Below, one piece after another: positions 26,019 to 34,984 of a stretch of 50,142 nt of DNA. The notes below the pieces were generated by a model that saw only the letters and a list, made by a program, of their open reading frames with translations, was not told the DNA's origin and did no database searches. A program made the position numbers and the translations under genes. This stretch comes from an uncultured Eubacteriales bacterium (GTDB taxonomy: Bacteria > Bacillota > Clostridia > Oscillospirales > Acutalibacteraceae): NCBI GenBank assembly GCA_900316025.1, contig ONBJ01000017.1, positions 1-50,142 on the forward strand, given 5' to 3'. Every line of letters begins with the position of its first letter. The stretch's first letter is position 1.

Positions 26019-27262
26019 TTAAAAAGCTGAGAATCAAGCTTATTCTTCTGCTTACCCTGATTTTATCGCTTGTACTTACGGGAGTTCTTCTTGCGGTAAA
26101 CATATCAAACTATCATGCGGTAACAGATGTATCATACGGCAGACTTAACCGTATAATGGCTTCTCTTTCCGCTCCCACGAGCTATTTCGGCAGTTATTTC
26201 GGAAATTATTTCGGCAGCACCGACAAGTACTATTACTATGATGAGCGTGGCTATGAGGATAATGACATTTATATAGCCTTTGTAGGAACTGACGGAAACA
26301 TAACAAATATTGCTGCTCAGGACGATGACGGCTATTCTTACGAGCAAATATCCGCACTCACCCGACAGGTATTATCCGAAACGTTCAAAAGAGGAAGAAT
26401 AAAAGACCTCATTTTCATTGTAAAGGATTTTGATTACGGCGGTTTCGGAACAAGCCATATTGTCGGATTTATGGACAACCGCTCCATTGTGCAGAGTACT
26501 CAGACAATGCTTTTCAGTTCTGTAATAATATTTGTATTCGGTATGGCGGTTATTGTCGTGGCTGCGTTTCTTATCTCCGCAAATATTGTAAAGCCTGTGG
26601 AAGAAACCTTCAACAAGCAGAAACAGTTTATATCAGACGCAAGTCACGAGTTGAAAACTCCGATAGCCGTAATAAGTGCCAATGCGGATATACTGCACGA
26701 GGATATAGGCGAAAATAAATGGCTTGGATATATACTATCCGAAACAGAAAGAATGAGCAGACTTATAAACAGTCTGCTTACCCTGACAAGGCTTGAAACA
26801 AATTCCGAAAACAGCACTATGCAGAGGTTCGACATATGCAACGCAATTATGGAGGTTACTATGCCGTTTGAAAGCGTTGCTTTTGAGAAAGGCGTACTCC
26901 TTATGTGCGACCTGGACGAAGAAATAATCGTAAACGGAAACGAGGAGCAGCTTAAACAGGTTGTAGCAATACTTACCGACAATGCAATAAAACACTGCTA
27001 TGAAGGCGGCACGGTAACGGTAGACGCTAAGCGTATAAAAAACAGATGTATGATAAGCGTATCAAATCAGGGCGAGCCTGTACCGTATGAACTGCGTGAC
27101 AAGATTTTTGAGAGATTTTTCCGTGCCGATGAATCACGTTCAAGAGAAGAAAACCGCTACGGTCTGGGTCTTGCCATAGCAAAACAGATTGCCGAAAACC
27201 ATCACGGAAGCATTTCGGTAAAATGCAGCGACAGTACAACCACATTTGAAGTGATAATATAA
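26015..27262 (+). CDS. Membrane sensor histidine kinase
   Basis: 415 residues. Transmembrane helices at about 8-30 and 165-190 flank a roughly 130-residue extracytoplasmic sensor. The sensor holds an odd repeat, YFGSYFGNYFG at 57-67, soon followed by four tyrosines (72-75). The kinase core has the phospho-His box SDASHELKTPIAV, the N box TDNAIKHC, the F box IFERFFRAD and the G2 box YGLGLAIA. It pairs with the overlapping response regulator. The aromatic and glycine-rich sensor is unlike standard PAS or Cache folds. Confidence 0.94.
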   Translation: MIKKLRIKLILLLTLILSLVLTGVLLAVNISNYHAVTDVSYGRLNRIMASLSAPTSYFGSYFGNYFGSTDKYYYYDERGYEDNDIYIAFVGTDGNITNIAAQDDDGYSYEQISALTRQVLSETFKRGRIKDLIFIVKDFDYGGFGTSHIVGFMDNRSIVQSTQTMLFSSVIIFVFGMAVIVVAAFLISANIVKPVEETFNKQKQFISDASHELKTPIAVISANADILHEDIGENKWLGYILSETERMSRLINSLLTLTRLETNSENSTMQRFDICNAIMEVTMPFESVAFEKGVLLMCDLDEEIIVNGNEEQLKQVVAILTDNAIKHCYEGGTVTVDAKRIKNRCMISVSNQGEPVPYELRDKIFERFFRADESRSREENRYGLGLAIAKQIAENHHGSISVKCSDSTTTFEVII

Positions 27263-27291
27263 TTTTTTATCTGACAGGAGTGTTTAAAGTT

Positions 27292-27834
27292 ATGAGTAAA
27301 ATACGTCTTGCAGGCGTTGTAAGAGAATCCATTGTTGACGGCCCCGGAATAAGAATGACGGTATTTACACAGGGCTGTCCTCATAAGTGCGAGGGCTGCC
27401 ACAATCCGCAGACACACGACTTCAACGGCGGTTATATGAGCGATACCGACAACATAATTAAAGCTGTCGAACAAGACCCTATGCTTCAGGGTGTGACCTT
27501 TTCAGGTGGCGAACCATTTATGCAGTGCGAACCTCTTACGGAGCTTGCAAAGAAATGCCATAAAAAAGGGCTTAACGTGATGATTTATACAGGCTTCACC
27601 TTCGAGCAGCTTCAGGCAGGATTTTCCGAACACCCTCAATGGAAAGAACTTCTTGAAAATGCCGATATTCTTGTTGACGGCCCTTTTGTTTTGTCAAAGA
27701 AAAGTCTTATGCTGCATTTCAGGGGTTCGTCAAATCAGAGAATACTCGATGTTCAGAAATCATTACAGGAACACCGCCCCGTAATTATTGAAGAACTCAA
27801 CAATAATCCTGATAACCCTGAAAACAGTCAATAA
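27292..27834 (+). CDS. nrdG: Anaerobic ribonucleotide reductase activating protein NrdG
   Basis: 180 residues, a radical-SAM enzyme. The cluster motif is C-x3-C-x2-C in GCPHKCEGCHNP, and the SAM-binding GGE motif is in VTFSGGEPF. DGPGIRMTVFTQGC is characteristic of NrdG. It installs the glycyl radical on NrdD under anaerobiosis. ATG 27292 is chosen because CAGGAG is at 27275-27280; a GTG at 27280 overlaps that site. nrdD is not adjacent, which is less common. Another glycyl-radical activase cannot be wholly excluded but fits less well. Confidence 0.9.
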   Translation: MSKIRLAGVVRESIVDGPGIRMTVFTQGCPHKCEGCHNPQTHDFNGGYMSDTDNIIKAVEQDPMLQGVTFSGGEPFMQCEPLTELAKKCHKKGLNVMIYTGFTFEQLQAGFSEHPQWKELLENADILVDGPFVLSKKSLMLHFRGSSNQRILDVQKSLQEHRPVIIEELNNNPDNPENSQ

Positions 27835-27867
27835 CTCTTTTTGTAATGTTTTATAATCAATATTTCG

Positions 27868-27896
27868 TTGTAAAAGCGGATATTTTATGATAGAAT
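27868..27896 (+). promoter_or_regulatory. Promoter of purL
   Basis: TTGTAA (27868-27873), a 17-base spacer and TAGAAT (27891-27896), with an extended TG at 27888-27889. The short leader leaves no room for a purine riboswitch. Confidence 0.65.
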
Positions 27897-27940
27897 TATT
27901 CTGTAATTCAATTAACCGATTGAAAGGACTGATTTTTTTA

Positions 27941-30900
27941 ATGTCACAGGTGACGAGAATATTTGTAGAAAAGAAAAAAGGCTTTGATGTTGAAGCATCT
28001 CAGACGCTTTGGGATTTAAGGCATAATCTCGGACTTAAAGCTCTTACGGCTCTCAGACTTGTAAACCGCTACGATGTATCGGGACTTACTGCCGATGAGT
28101 TTGAAAAGGCAAAGGTTATTGTTTTTTCCGAACCCAATCAGGATAACGTTTATGACGAGGAACTCCCCGTTGAGGACGGCTGGAAGCTGTTCGCTATGGA
28201 ATACCTCCCCGGACAGTATGACCAGCGTGCCGACAGTGCTTCACAGTGTGCCCAGCTTCTCACTCAGGGAGAACGTCCGACTGTAGTAAGTGCAAAGGTT
28301 GTTGCCGTAAAGGGCGATATTACAGATGACGACCTGATTAAAATAGAAAATTATATGATTAACCCTGTAGAGTCACGTCTGGCATCTCTGGAAAAACCTG
28401 AAAATCTTGAAATCCCCGTAACTGCTCCCGAAAAGGTAGCCGAGGTTGAAGGCTTTATCTCATTTGACGATGAACAGATGTCGGAATACTATAATTCAAT
28501 GGGCTTTGCTATGACGCTCAGCGATTTGAAATTCTGCCGTGACTATTTCAGAGATGACGAAAAAAGAAATCCGACCGTAACGGAGTTAAGAGTAATAGAT
28601 ACCTACTGGTCAGACCATTGCAGACATACAACTTTCCTGACCAGACTTGAAAAAATAGAAATAGAAAAAGGTGCGTTAAGCACTGCTATAGAAAATGCCC
28701 TTTCAGAGTACTACGCTTCAAGAGATGAAATTTACGGAGAGAACAGTACAAGAGATGTTTCCCTTATGGATATGGCTCTCACAGGAATGAAGCTGCTCAG
28801 AAAAAGAGGTCTTATACCTGACCTTGATGTAAGCGATGAAATCAATGCCTGTTCGATAGAAGTACCCGTTACAATAGACGGAGTAACCGAAAAATGGCTT
28901 GTACAGTTCAAGAACGAAACTCATAACCACCCTACCGAAATTGAACCCTTCGGCGGAGCTGCAACCTGTCTTGGCGGTGCTATCCGTGACCCCCTCTCAG
29001 GACGTTCCTATGTATATCAGGCTATGCGTGTAACAGGCAGCGGTGACCCCACTGTCGCTTTCAAGGATACAATGCACGGAAAGCTCCCAAGCAGAAAAAT
29101 CACAACGGGAGCAGCAGCAGGCTACAGCTCATACGGCAACCAGATAGGTCTTGCAACAGGACAGGTAACCGAACTCTATGATTCGGGCTATGTCGCAAAA
29201 AGACTTGAAATCGGTGCGGTTATAGGTGCTTCTCCAAAAGAAAACGTTATCCGTGAAGTACCTCTTCCCGATGACATAATAGTTTTGCTCGGAGGAAGAA
29301 CAGGCCGTGACGGCTGCGGCGGTGCTACAGGCTCTTCAAAGGCTCATACGGAGCAGTCAATCGAAACCTGCGGTGCAGAGGTTCAGAAAGGAAATCCCCC
29401 TACAGAAAGAAAAATACAGCGTCTTTTCAGAAATAAGAACGTAGCAACTATGATAAAACGCTGCAACGATTTCGGTGCAGGCGGTGTATGTGTAGCTATA
29501 GGCGAGCTTGCAGATGGTCTTGCAGTCGATTTGGATAAAGTTACTAAAAAATATGAAGGTCTTGACGGCACAGAGCTTGCTATATCGGAATCTCAGGAAA
29601 GAATGGCTGTAGTACTCTCTCCCGAAAATGTAGAAAGCTTTATAGAATATGCCCATACCGAAAACCTTGAGGCTACTGCCGTAGCTGTTGTTACCGAAAA
29701 TCCCCGTCTTACTATGACATGGAGAGGGGATACCATTGTAAACCTCAGCCGTGCATTCCTGAATACAAACGGCGTTACCCAGACGGCTAAGGCTTATATA
29801 ACCGCTCCCGATGAGGAAAGCAACTACAGAAACAATGTTCCCGATATTCTTAAAAATATGACAAAGGTCGAAGCGTTCAAAAACAATATGTCACGTCTTG
29901 AGGTATGCTCACAGATTGGTCTTGGCGAAAGATTTGACGCAAGTATCGGTGCAGCTACCGTAATTATGCCCTATGGCGGAAAATATCAGCTTACACCTCA
30001 GGACGCTATGGTTGCAAAAATTCCTCTCGAAAAGGGCGAAACAGACGATGCAACCTCTATGAGCTTCGGATTTATTCCCGGAGTGTCACGCTGGTCACCG
30101 TTCCACGGTTCGGCGTTTGCGGTTGTCGAGTCACTTTCAAAGCTTGCCGCTGTCGGTGCAAATCCCCTTACGGCAAGACTTACCTTCCAGGAATATTTCG
30201 AGCGTCTTTACGATAAGCCCGAACGCTGGGGTAAGCCTGCGGCTGCTCTTTTAGGTGCTATGTCGGCTCAGCTTGGAATGGGTATACCGTCTATCGGCGG
30301 TAAGGACAGTATGTCAGGCTCATTTGAAAGCCTCGATGTACCGCCTACACTGGTCAGCTTCGCCGTTGCTATGACAAAGGCTTCAAAAACCGTTTCCGCT
30401 GAGTTTAAAAAGGCTGATTCCAACGTAATATATATTCCCGTTCCCGTGGATAAGACAACACAAATGCCCATATGGGAAGCTCTGAAAAAATTATATAAAG
30501 CTGTCTATGAACTTGCCTGTGACGGAAAAATATTATCCGCTTCGGTTGTAAAAGAGGGCGGTGCGGCTGCCGCAGTAGCTAAAATGTGCTTCGGAAATAA
30601 GATAGGCTTCACCTTTGACCACGAACTCACCGAAAAAGAACTGTTTGCACCTCATAGCGGAGCAATTATCCTTGAACTTTCCGAAAATGCAGAACTCGAC
30701 AGCGGCGTTCTTGCTTATCCCCTCGGAAAAACTTTGGAAACTCCCGTAATAGACATAAAATGCGGAAAAATTCAGCTCGATGAACTCATAGATATATGGT
30801 CGGGCAAGCTTGAAAAGGTATTTGCAACAAAGGCAGAATGTCCTGCAATAACTCACGATATTCCGCTGTATACACAACGCAGCGTACTTTCCCCTGTAAT

Positions 30901-31708
30901 AAAGACTGCTAAGCCCAGAGTGTTTATTCCTGTATTCCCCGGAACTAACTGTGAGGTAGATACCGCAAGAGCTTTTGAAAAAGCAGGTGCTTTGCCTCAG
31001 CTTCTGATTGTAAAAAATCTTACTCCCAACGATATTGAAGAAACAATAGCTCAGATGGAAAAAATGATTAAGCAGTCACAGATTATAATGCTCCCCGGTG
31101 GATTCAGCGGCGGCGATGAGCCTGACGGTTCGGGTAAGTTTATAGCAACTACTTTCAGAAACCCTGTTATTTCTCAGGCTGTTACAGATTTGCTTGAAAA
31201 ACGTGACGGTCTTATGCTTGGTATATGCAACGGTTTTCAGGCTCTTATCAAGCTTGGACTTGTTCCTTACGGAAAAATTACCGAAATCAAGGAAAACTCG
31301 CCCACTCTTACATTCAATACCATAGGCAGACATATTTCACATATGGCATATACACGCATTACTTCCGTAAAATCCCCTTGGTTGTCGGGTGTAAATGCAG
31401 GCGATGTCTTTGCTGTTCCCGTATCTCACGGTGAGGGAAGATTTATGGCTGATGATGATATGCTCAATACTCTGATTGCCAACGGACAGGTTGCTACACA
31501 GTACGTAAATCCTGACGGTTTACCTTCTGATGATATTGCTTTCAATATCAACGGTTCTGTATGTGCTATAGAGGGTATAACAAGTCCCGACGGAAGAATA
31601 TTCGGTAAGATGGGTCATTCGGAGCGTAAGGGAGAAAATCTTTACGCAAATGTTCCGTTTGAGAAAGACCAGAAGATTTTTGAAAGCGGAGTAAACTATT
31701 TTAAATAA
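27941..31708 (+). CDS. purL: Phosphoribosylformylglycinamidine synthase PurL, single-chain type
   Basis: 1255 residues. An N-terminal PurS-like region (about 1-150) is followed by a linker with SDHCRHTTF, two AIRS-type ATP-binding halves (NETHNHPTEIEPFGG and DFGAGGVCVAIGE among the motifs) and a C-terminal glutamine amidotransferase with FPGTNCEVD, the nucleophile Cys in GICNGFQAL and the His-Glu pair in VSHGEGRF. It makes FGAM from FGAR, glutamine and ATP in purine synthesis. Many Firmicutes use separate PurS, PurQ and PurL; this long form is the Clostridial type. ATG 27941 follows AAAGGA; the frame is open 54 bases further up without a site. No other pur gene is adjacent. Confidence 0.96.
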   Translation: MSQVTRIFVEKKKGFDVEASQTLWDLRHNLGLKALTALRLVNRYDVSGLTADEFEKAKVIVFSEPNQDNVYDEELPVEDGWKLFAMEYLPGQYDQRADSASQCAQLLTQGERPTVVSAKVVAVKGDITDDDLIKIENYMINPVESRLASLEKPENLEIPVTAPEKVAEVEGFISFDDEQMSEYYNSMGFAMTLSDLKFCRDYFRDDEKRNPTVTELRVIDTYWSDHCRHTTFLTRLEKIEIEKGALSTAIENALSEYYASRDEIYGENSTRDVSLMDMALTGMKLLRKRGLIPDLDVSDEINACSIEVPVTIDGVTEKWLVQFKNETHNHPTEIEPFGGAATCLGGAIRDPLSGRSYVYQAMRVTGSGDPTVAFKDTMHGKLPSRKITTGAAAGYSSYGNQIGLATGQVTELYDSGYVAKRLEIGAVIGASPKENVIREVPLPDDIIVLLGGRTGRDGCGGATGSSKAHTEQSIETCGAEVQKGNPPTERKIQRLFRNKNVATMIKRCNDFGAGGVCVAIGELADGLAVDLDKVTKKYEGLDGTELAISESQERMAVVLSPENVESFIEYAHTENLEATAVAVVTENPRLTMTWRGDTIVNLSRAFLNTNGVTQTAKAYITAPDEESNYRNNVPDILKNMTKVEAFKNNMSRLEVCSQIGLGERFDASIGAATVIMPYGGKYQLTPQDAMVAKIPLEKGETDDATSMSFGFIPGVSRWSPFHGSAFAVVESLSKLAAVGANPLTARLTFQEYFERLYDKPERWGKPAAALLGAMSAQLGMGIPSIGGKDSMSGSFESLDVPPTLVSFAVAMTKASKTVSAEFKKADSNVIYIPVPVDKTTQMPIWEALKKLYKAVYELACDGKILSASVVKEGGAAAAVAKMCFGNKIGFTFDHELTEKELFAPHSGAIILELSENAELDSGVLAYPLGKTLETPVIDIKCGKIQLDELIDIWSGKLEKVFATKAECPAITHDIPLYTQRSVLSPVIKTAKPRVFIPVFPGTNCEVDTARAFEKAGALPQLLIVKNLTPNDIEETIAQMEKMIKQSQIIMLPGGFSGGDEPDGSGKFIATTFRNPVISQAVTDLLEKRDGLMLGICNGFQALIKLGLVPYGKITEIKENSPTLTFNTIGRHISHMAYTRITSVKSPWLSGVNAGDVFAVPVSHGEGRFMADDDMLNTLIANGQVATQYVNPDGLPSDDIAFNINGSVCAIEGITSPDGRIFGKMGHSERKGENLYANVPFEKDQKIFESGVNYFK

Positions 31709-31726
31709 TCAGACCCCAAAAAACAC

Positions 31727-31821
31727 AAACCATAAAGTTTAGGTCAAGCCTTTTCAAAGGCTTGCGGTTTCCAAAGGCGGAGCCTTTGGTCAGGATTTTA
31801 AAGGGTGAAACCCTTTAACGG
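31727..31821 (+). repeat. Family B repeat, copy B2
   Basis: AAACCATAAAGTTTAGGT followed by three hairpins: CAAGCCTTT/AAAGGCTTG, CCAAAGGC/GCCTTTGG with loop GGA, and TTAAAGGGT/ACCCTTTAA with loop GAA. It begins 19 bases after the purL stop, in the same orientation as purL. Confidence 0.9.
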
Positions 31822-31843
31822 AAATAGATTGCTGAAAAGGTTC

Positions 31844-31872
31844 TTGTAAATTATTCTGTAATCTGATACAAT
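31844..31872 (+). promoter_or_regulatory. Promoter of the HExxH protein gene
   Basis: TTGTAA (31844-31849), a 17-base spacer and TACAAT (31867-31872), with an extended TG at 31864-31865. It lies just beyond repeat B2. Confidence 0.6.
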
Positions 31873-31922
31873 ACTTCTCAGTGTATGACTGATAATATCC
31901 AACAAAAAGGAGCATCGGATAA

Positions 31923-32750
31923 ATGAATACAGGCTTTGATGAAGGAAACAGGACTAAGAAAAAATACGGTATTTTCAGCTCAAAAGGGGATATGATAGGA
32001 ACAATCATTGTGATACTTGTTTTTCTGTCACTTCTTCTTTCAGTTTTTCTTTCTCCGAATATATATTTGATTAAGACGGCACGATGGACTGACTGGAATG
32101 AATCAGACAGGCAAAATGTTACAGCGGCGATGGGTGAAGAAAAAACCGAGGAAAGATTTCGTCTGTATTTTCAGTATTACAACGTGATTCACGAAATGGG
32201 ACACGGTCTGATGCGATATAATAAAGGTGTTGATGTTTCCGCAGCAGATGAAGAACAGCTTGTAAATGACTTTGCTGTTGCGTACTGGAATTATTATGGT
32301 GAACCTGAAAAAATGGAAGAATTGTATGATATTGTTACCTATGCTGTGGAAAATATCGGGGATAATTATAAAAACGGCGTTGATTATATGGAATTTGCCA
32401 AAAAGCATTCAGATTACAGCAGATTTCACAATGATTTCTTTAACTTTAATGACTATGGCTGGTTTCAGTTCAGCAGTGTGAAACATTCGATTGAGCAGAA
32501 TAAAACACTGGAAGATGTGCTGAAAGAAATGGGATTTCAAAATTTCAGGCTTACTCAAAAGAAAGTATTGAAGCATACTGTGACCGATGAAGGGGAAAGC
32601 ACCGCCATAATAAACGAAGCTGTCGTGAATTTCAACGAATGGGGACTATATTTTCCAGAGTCTCACCAATCTTTCAGTAATAATCCGAATGAGAATGTTT
32701 CCAGACCGTCAAAGAAAATTATGGGGATTTTTACTTTCGATTTATTCTGA
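31923..32750 (+). CDS. Membrane-anchored putative zinc metalloprotease (HEMGH), function unknown
   Basis: 275 residues. A basic N-terminus and one transmembrane helix (about 25-46) are followed by an apparently extracytoplasmic domain. Residues 90-94 read HEMGH, a zinc-protease HExxH motif, and 17 residues on comes E-x-x-V-N-x-F-A (111-118), the spacing and form of the third-ligand segment of ImmA/IrrE-like M78 enzymes (E-x-x-A-N-x-F-A). The rest is rich in Asn, Tyr and Phe and matches nothing I know. ATG 31923 is preceded by an AAAGGAG site. Codon use looks less optimised than in purL, which may mean later acquisition; that is inference. Confidence 0.7.
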   Translation: MNTGFDEGNRTKKKYGIFSSKGDMIGTIIVILVFLSLLLSVFLSPNIYLIKTARWTDWNESDRQNVTAAMGEEKTEERFRLYFQYYNVIHEMGHGLMRYNKGVDVSAADEEQLVNDFAVAYWNYYGEPEKMEELYDIVTYAVENIGDNYKNGVDYMEFAKKHSDYSRFHNDFFNFNDYGWFQFSSVKHSIEQNKTLEDVLKEMGFQNFRLTQKKVLKHTVTDEGESTAIINEAVVNFNEWGLYFPESHQSFSNNPNENVSRPSKKIMGIFTFDLF

Positions 32751-32838
32751 TGTTTTATATAATTCAGCTTTGCATCACGCAGAGCTTTTTTATTTTGTAA
32801 AAATGTGAAAAGTGTAGCTTTCATTAAATGACATATGG

Positions 32839-32844
32839 TATAAT
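32839..32844 (+). promoter_or_regulatory. Extended -10 promoter of the 95-residue ORF
   Basis: TGGTATAAT spans 32836-32844, with TATAAT at 32839-32844 and no good -35. The predicted start near 32851 is only about 12 bases before the AGGAGG site. Confidence 0.45.
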
Positions 32845-32876
32845 GTTCAAAATATGATTTTGAGGAGGACAACCAA

Positions 32877-33164
32877 ATGGATAAGAACAAGGACTATTTC
32901 TTTCGTGTGATTTCCAATAATGTACGATTTGGCTGCGGTTACAGAACACATAACGGAAAAAGACAGTATTTTGCATGGCACGGCTATCCCGACAGAAACA
33001 GCGACTATATCACGACAAGTGAGATAAGCGAAAGTGAATTTGACGAAATCTGCAAAAAATATCCTGAAGAAATTACTGCAAACAGAGCTAAAGCAGAGTA
33101 TTTCCGCAATAAGTATGTTGACGGGCATACGGTTATTTTACAAGGCTGGGACAGATTGCTGTAA
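32877..33164 (+). CDS. Small hypothetical protein
   Basis: 95 residues, soluble, rich in Tyr, Arg, Asp and Glu, with no signal peptide, membrane helix or cysteine cluster beyond two isolated Cys. ATG 32877 follows AGGAGG within about eight bases, which strongly supports translation, and it has its own -10 element. It lies between the HExxH protein gene and the convergent mltG. No family is recognised. Confidence 0.65.
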   Translation: MDKNKDYFFRVISNNVRFGCGYRTHNGKRQYFAWHGYPDRNSDYITTSEISESEFDEICKKYPEEITANRAKAEYFRNKYVDGHTVILQGWDRLL

Positions 33165-33194
33165 GTTATCCGATAAAATATTTAACTTAAAAAT

Positions 33195-33224
33195 ACGGCT
33201 TCCGCCCGAATGGACGGAAGCCGT
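33195..33224 (-). terminator. Intrinsic terminator of mltG
   Basis: ACGGCTTCCG (33195-33204) pairs with CGGAAGCCGT (33215-33224), ten base pairs. On the minus strand it is followed by ATTTTTAAG. It could also end the convergent small ORF from the other side. Confidence 0.8.
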
Positions 33225-33253
33225 TAAGTATTGAATTAAAATCTTTATGTTTT

Positions 33254-34825
33254 TTAAACAAGACCTGCAAGAACAAGGTTGTTCTGATGTTCGCTGAATG
33301 TAGCAGCATAGAAAGGAGTTGCACCGTCTGTTTCTGTAGGAGCTTTATGGCAGAAGTAGTAATAGTTGGTGCTGTCGGGATTGATTGCGGCATCAATTGC
33401 ATCAAGTCCGGGGTTGCATATTGATCCAGGCGGCAAGCCTGCGATATTGTAGGTGTTGTAATTGCTCTTGAATGTAGCCACAATTTCCTGAGGAATATCT
33501 TCCTGAGCACTGTAGGGATAATACAGCGTTGCGTCTGATTTCAGCTTGTCGAGGTCGTAGTCACCGTAAGGCGATACACCGCCTGTATTTACAGTAGCAA
33601 GTCTGTTATAGAATACGGAAGAAACAACGTACATATCCTTTATGTCGGCAGCCTCAGCCTGAATAAGTGAAGCCATTTTAACAACGTCATCTAAAGTCTT
33701 TCCTCTGTCCTTGATTACACGCTCGATTGAAACAGCCTCGGGATAGCCTGCAACGTTGCTGGTCTTTTTGCATATCTTATACTCAAAGTTATCAAGGAAT
33801 CTTCGTACACTGTCGTCTGCGTCCTCACCGATATAGAACTCATAAGTATCGGGGAAGAGATAGCCTTCAAGCTTGTATGCACAAAGGTCATTTCTTTTGA
33901 TTTCCTTGAGGAAGGAATATTCCTCATCAAAGGTATCGGAATTACACAGCTCGAGGAATTTATCAGCCTTGCATACCTTCTTATCCTCAAGAGCTTCGGC
34001 AACCTGTCTTACCGTCATACCTTCCTTGAACTGTACGGATATGGTTTCGGTAGGTCTTTGTCCCGACTGAAGTGTATTCAGTATAGCTTCGTAGTCCATA
34101 TTGGGACGCATTGTGTACATACCCTCTTCAAAGCCCTTTGTGGAATGCGTTATATGAGCATAAAGACGGAAGAAAAATTCGTCCTTTATAAGATTGTTGG
34201 ATTTAAGCATTTCGACAATCTGATTGAAGCTCATATCGGGCGGAACATCGAGAATTATGCTGTCGCCCTCCTCAGGTCTGTTTATTCCCAGAAGGTCACG
34301 CATACCGTTCCACATAAACATTCCGAGTATAATCGAAACGGATACAACCATACACAGCCATATAAACCTGAACAGACAGCCGTTTTTTCCCGCCTTTTCT
34401 TTAAGACGTGCCTTTTCCTTTTTCTTATACTCTTTTGCTGCCTTACGTTCAGCCTTATCCATCTTGTATTTCTGTTCTTTGTTGGAAAAGCTGGAGATTT
34501 CGAGAGAGGGGTCTTCATCGTCATTATCAACGATTGCACGTTCCTCACCCTCAAAGATTTCATCGGAGGAATTTTCGTTGTCTATCTGGTCGGCAGATGT
34601 ATATTTGTGAAGTGAGAATTTGTCGGAAAAATCATCTGCCATCATTTTTGCAGATGCTTCGGTATCAATTTCGCTGCTGCCGCTGTCGGAGTTACTTCCG
34701 AAAACGTCCGAATTTGCATCTTCCTCAGCCGCTTTATTATCCAGATTCAGCTTAAAGGATTTTACACGCTTTTTTCGGGCGGCTTCTATGTCTGTTGAAA
34801 AATCCATTTTCATATCGTCATTCAT
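33254..34825 (-). CDS. mltG: Endolytic murein transglycosylase MltG
   Basis: 523 residues. A long cytoplasmic N-terminal region (1-150), acidic then strongly basic (KAERKAAKEYKKKEKARLKE), precedes one transmembrane helix (153-172), a LysM-like domain (DVPPDMSFNQIVEMLKSNN) and the YceG catalytic domain with LEGYLFPDTYEF, ASLIQAEA carrying the catalytic Glu, and GLPPGSICNPG. It cleaves nascent glycan strands and sets their length. The 150-residue cytoplasmic extension is longer than in E. coli and may bind divisome or elongasome partners. The start is ATG 34825 with GGAAA upstream. Confidence 0.94.
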   Translation of the reverse strand: MNDDMKMDFSTDIEAARKKRVKSFKLNLDNKAAEEDANSDVFGSNSDSGSSEIDTEASAKMMADDFSDKFSLHKYTSADQIDNENSSDEIFEGEERAIVDNDDEDPSLEISSFSNKEQKYKMDKAERKAAKEYKKKEKARLKEKAGKNGCLFRFIWLCMVVSVSIILGMFMWNGMRDLLGINRPEEGDSIILDVPPDMSFNQIVEMLKSNNLIKDEFFFRLYAHITHSTKGFEEGMYTMRPNMDYEAILNTLQSGQRPTETISVQFKEGMTVRQVAEALEDKKVCKADKFLELCNSDTFDEEYSFLKEIKRNDLCAYKLEGYLFPDTYEFYIGEDADDSVRRFLDNFEYKICKKTSNVAGYPEAVSIERVIKDRGKTLDDVVKMASLIQAEAADIKDMYVVSSVFYNRLATVNTGGVSPYGDYDLDKLKSDATLYYPYSAQEDIPQEIVATFKSNYNTYNIAGLPPGSICNPGLDAIDAAINPDSTNYYYFCHKAPTETDGATPFYAATFSEHQNNLVLAGLV

Positions 34826-34955
34826 ATAGCTGTTTCCTTTCTTTAAGTCTAAAACTTAACAAATTTGCCGTATAAATCCATTTACCAGGCTGTATGCCGT
34901 GAATGCCTTTGTTCGGGAAATCAACTGATTTATACAGCACAGCATTCCAAATTAT

Positions 34956-34984
34956 ATAATACCCCAAAGTAAATTATTTTGCAA
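34956..34984 (-). promoter_or_regulatory. Promoter of mltG
   Basis: On the minus strand TTGCAA (34984-34979), a 17-base spacer and TATTAT (34961-34956). It overlaps the 3' end of the cyclo-ligase gene. The leader of about 120 bases contains a 10-base inverted repeat around GTATAAATC. Confidence 0.5.

Noticed and set aside
27280-27291. GTG start for nrdG
   Set aside because: It overlaps the CAGGAG site that serves ATG 27292, and the extra residues are not part of the family.
34058-34615. 185-codon plus-strand frame inside mltG
   Set aside because: Antisense shadow of MltG with biased composition and no start signal.
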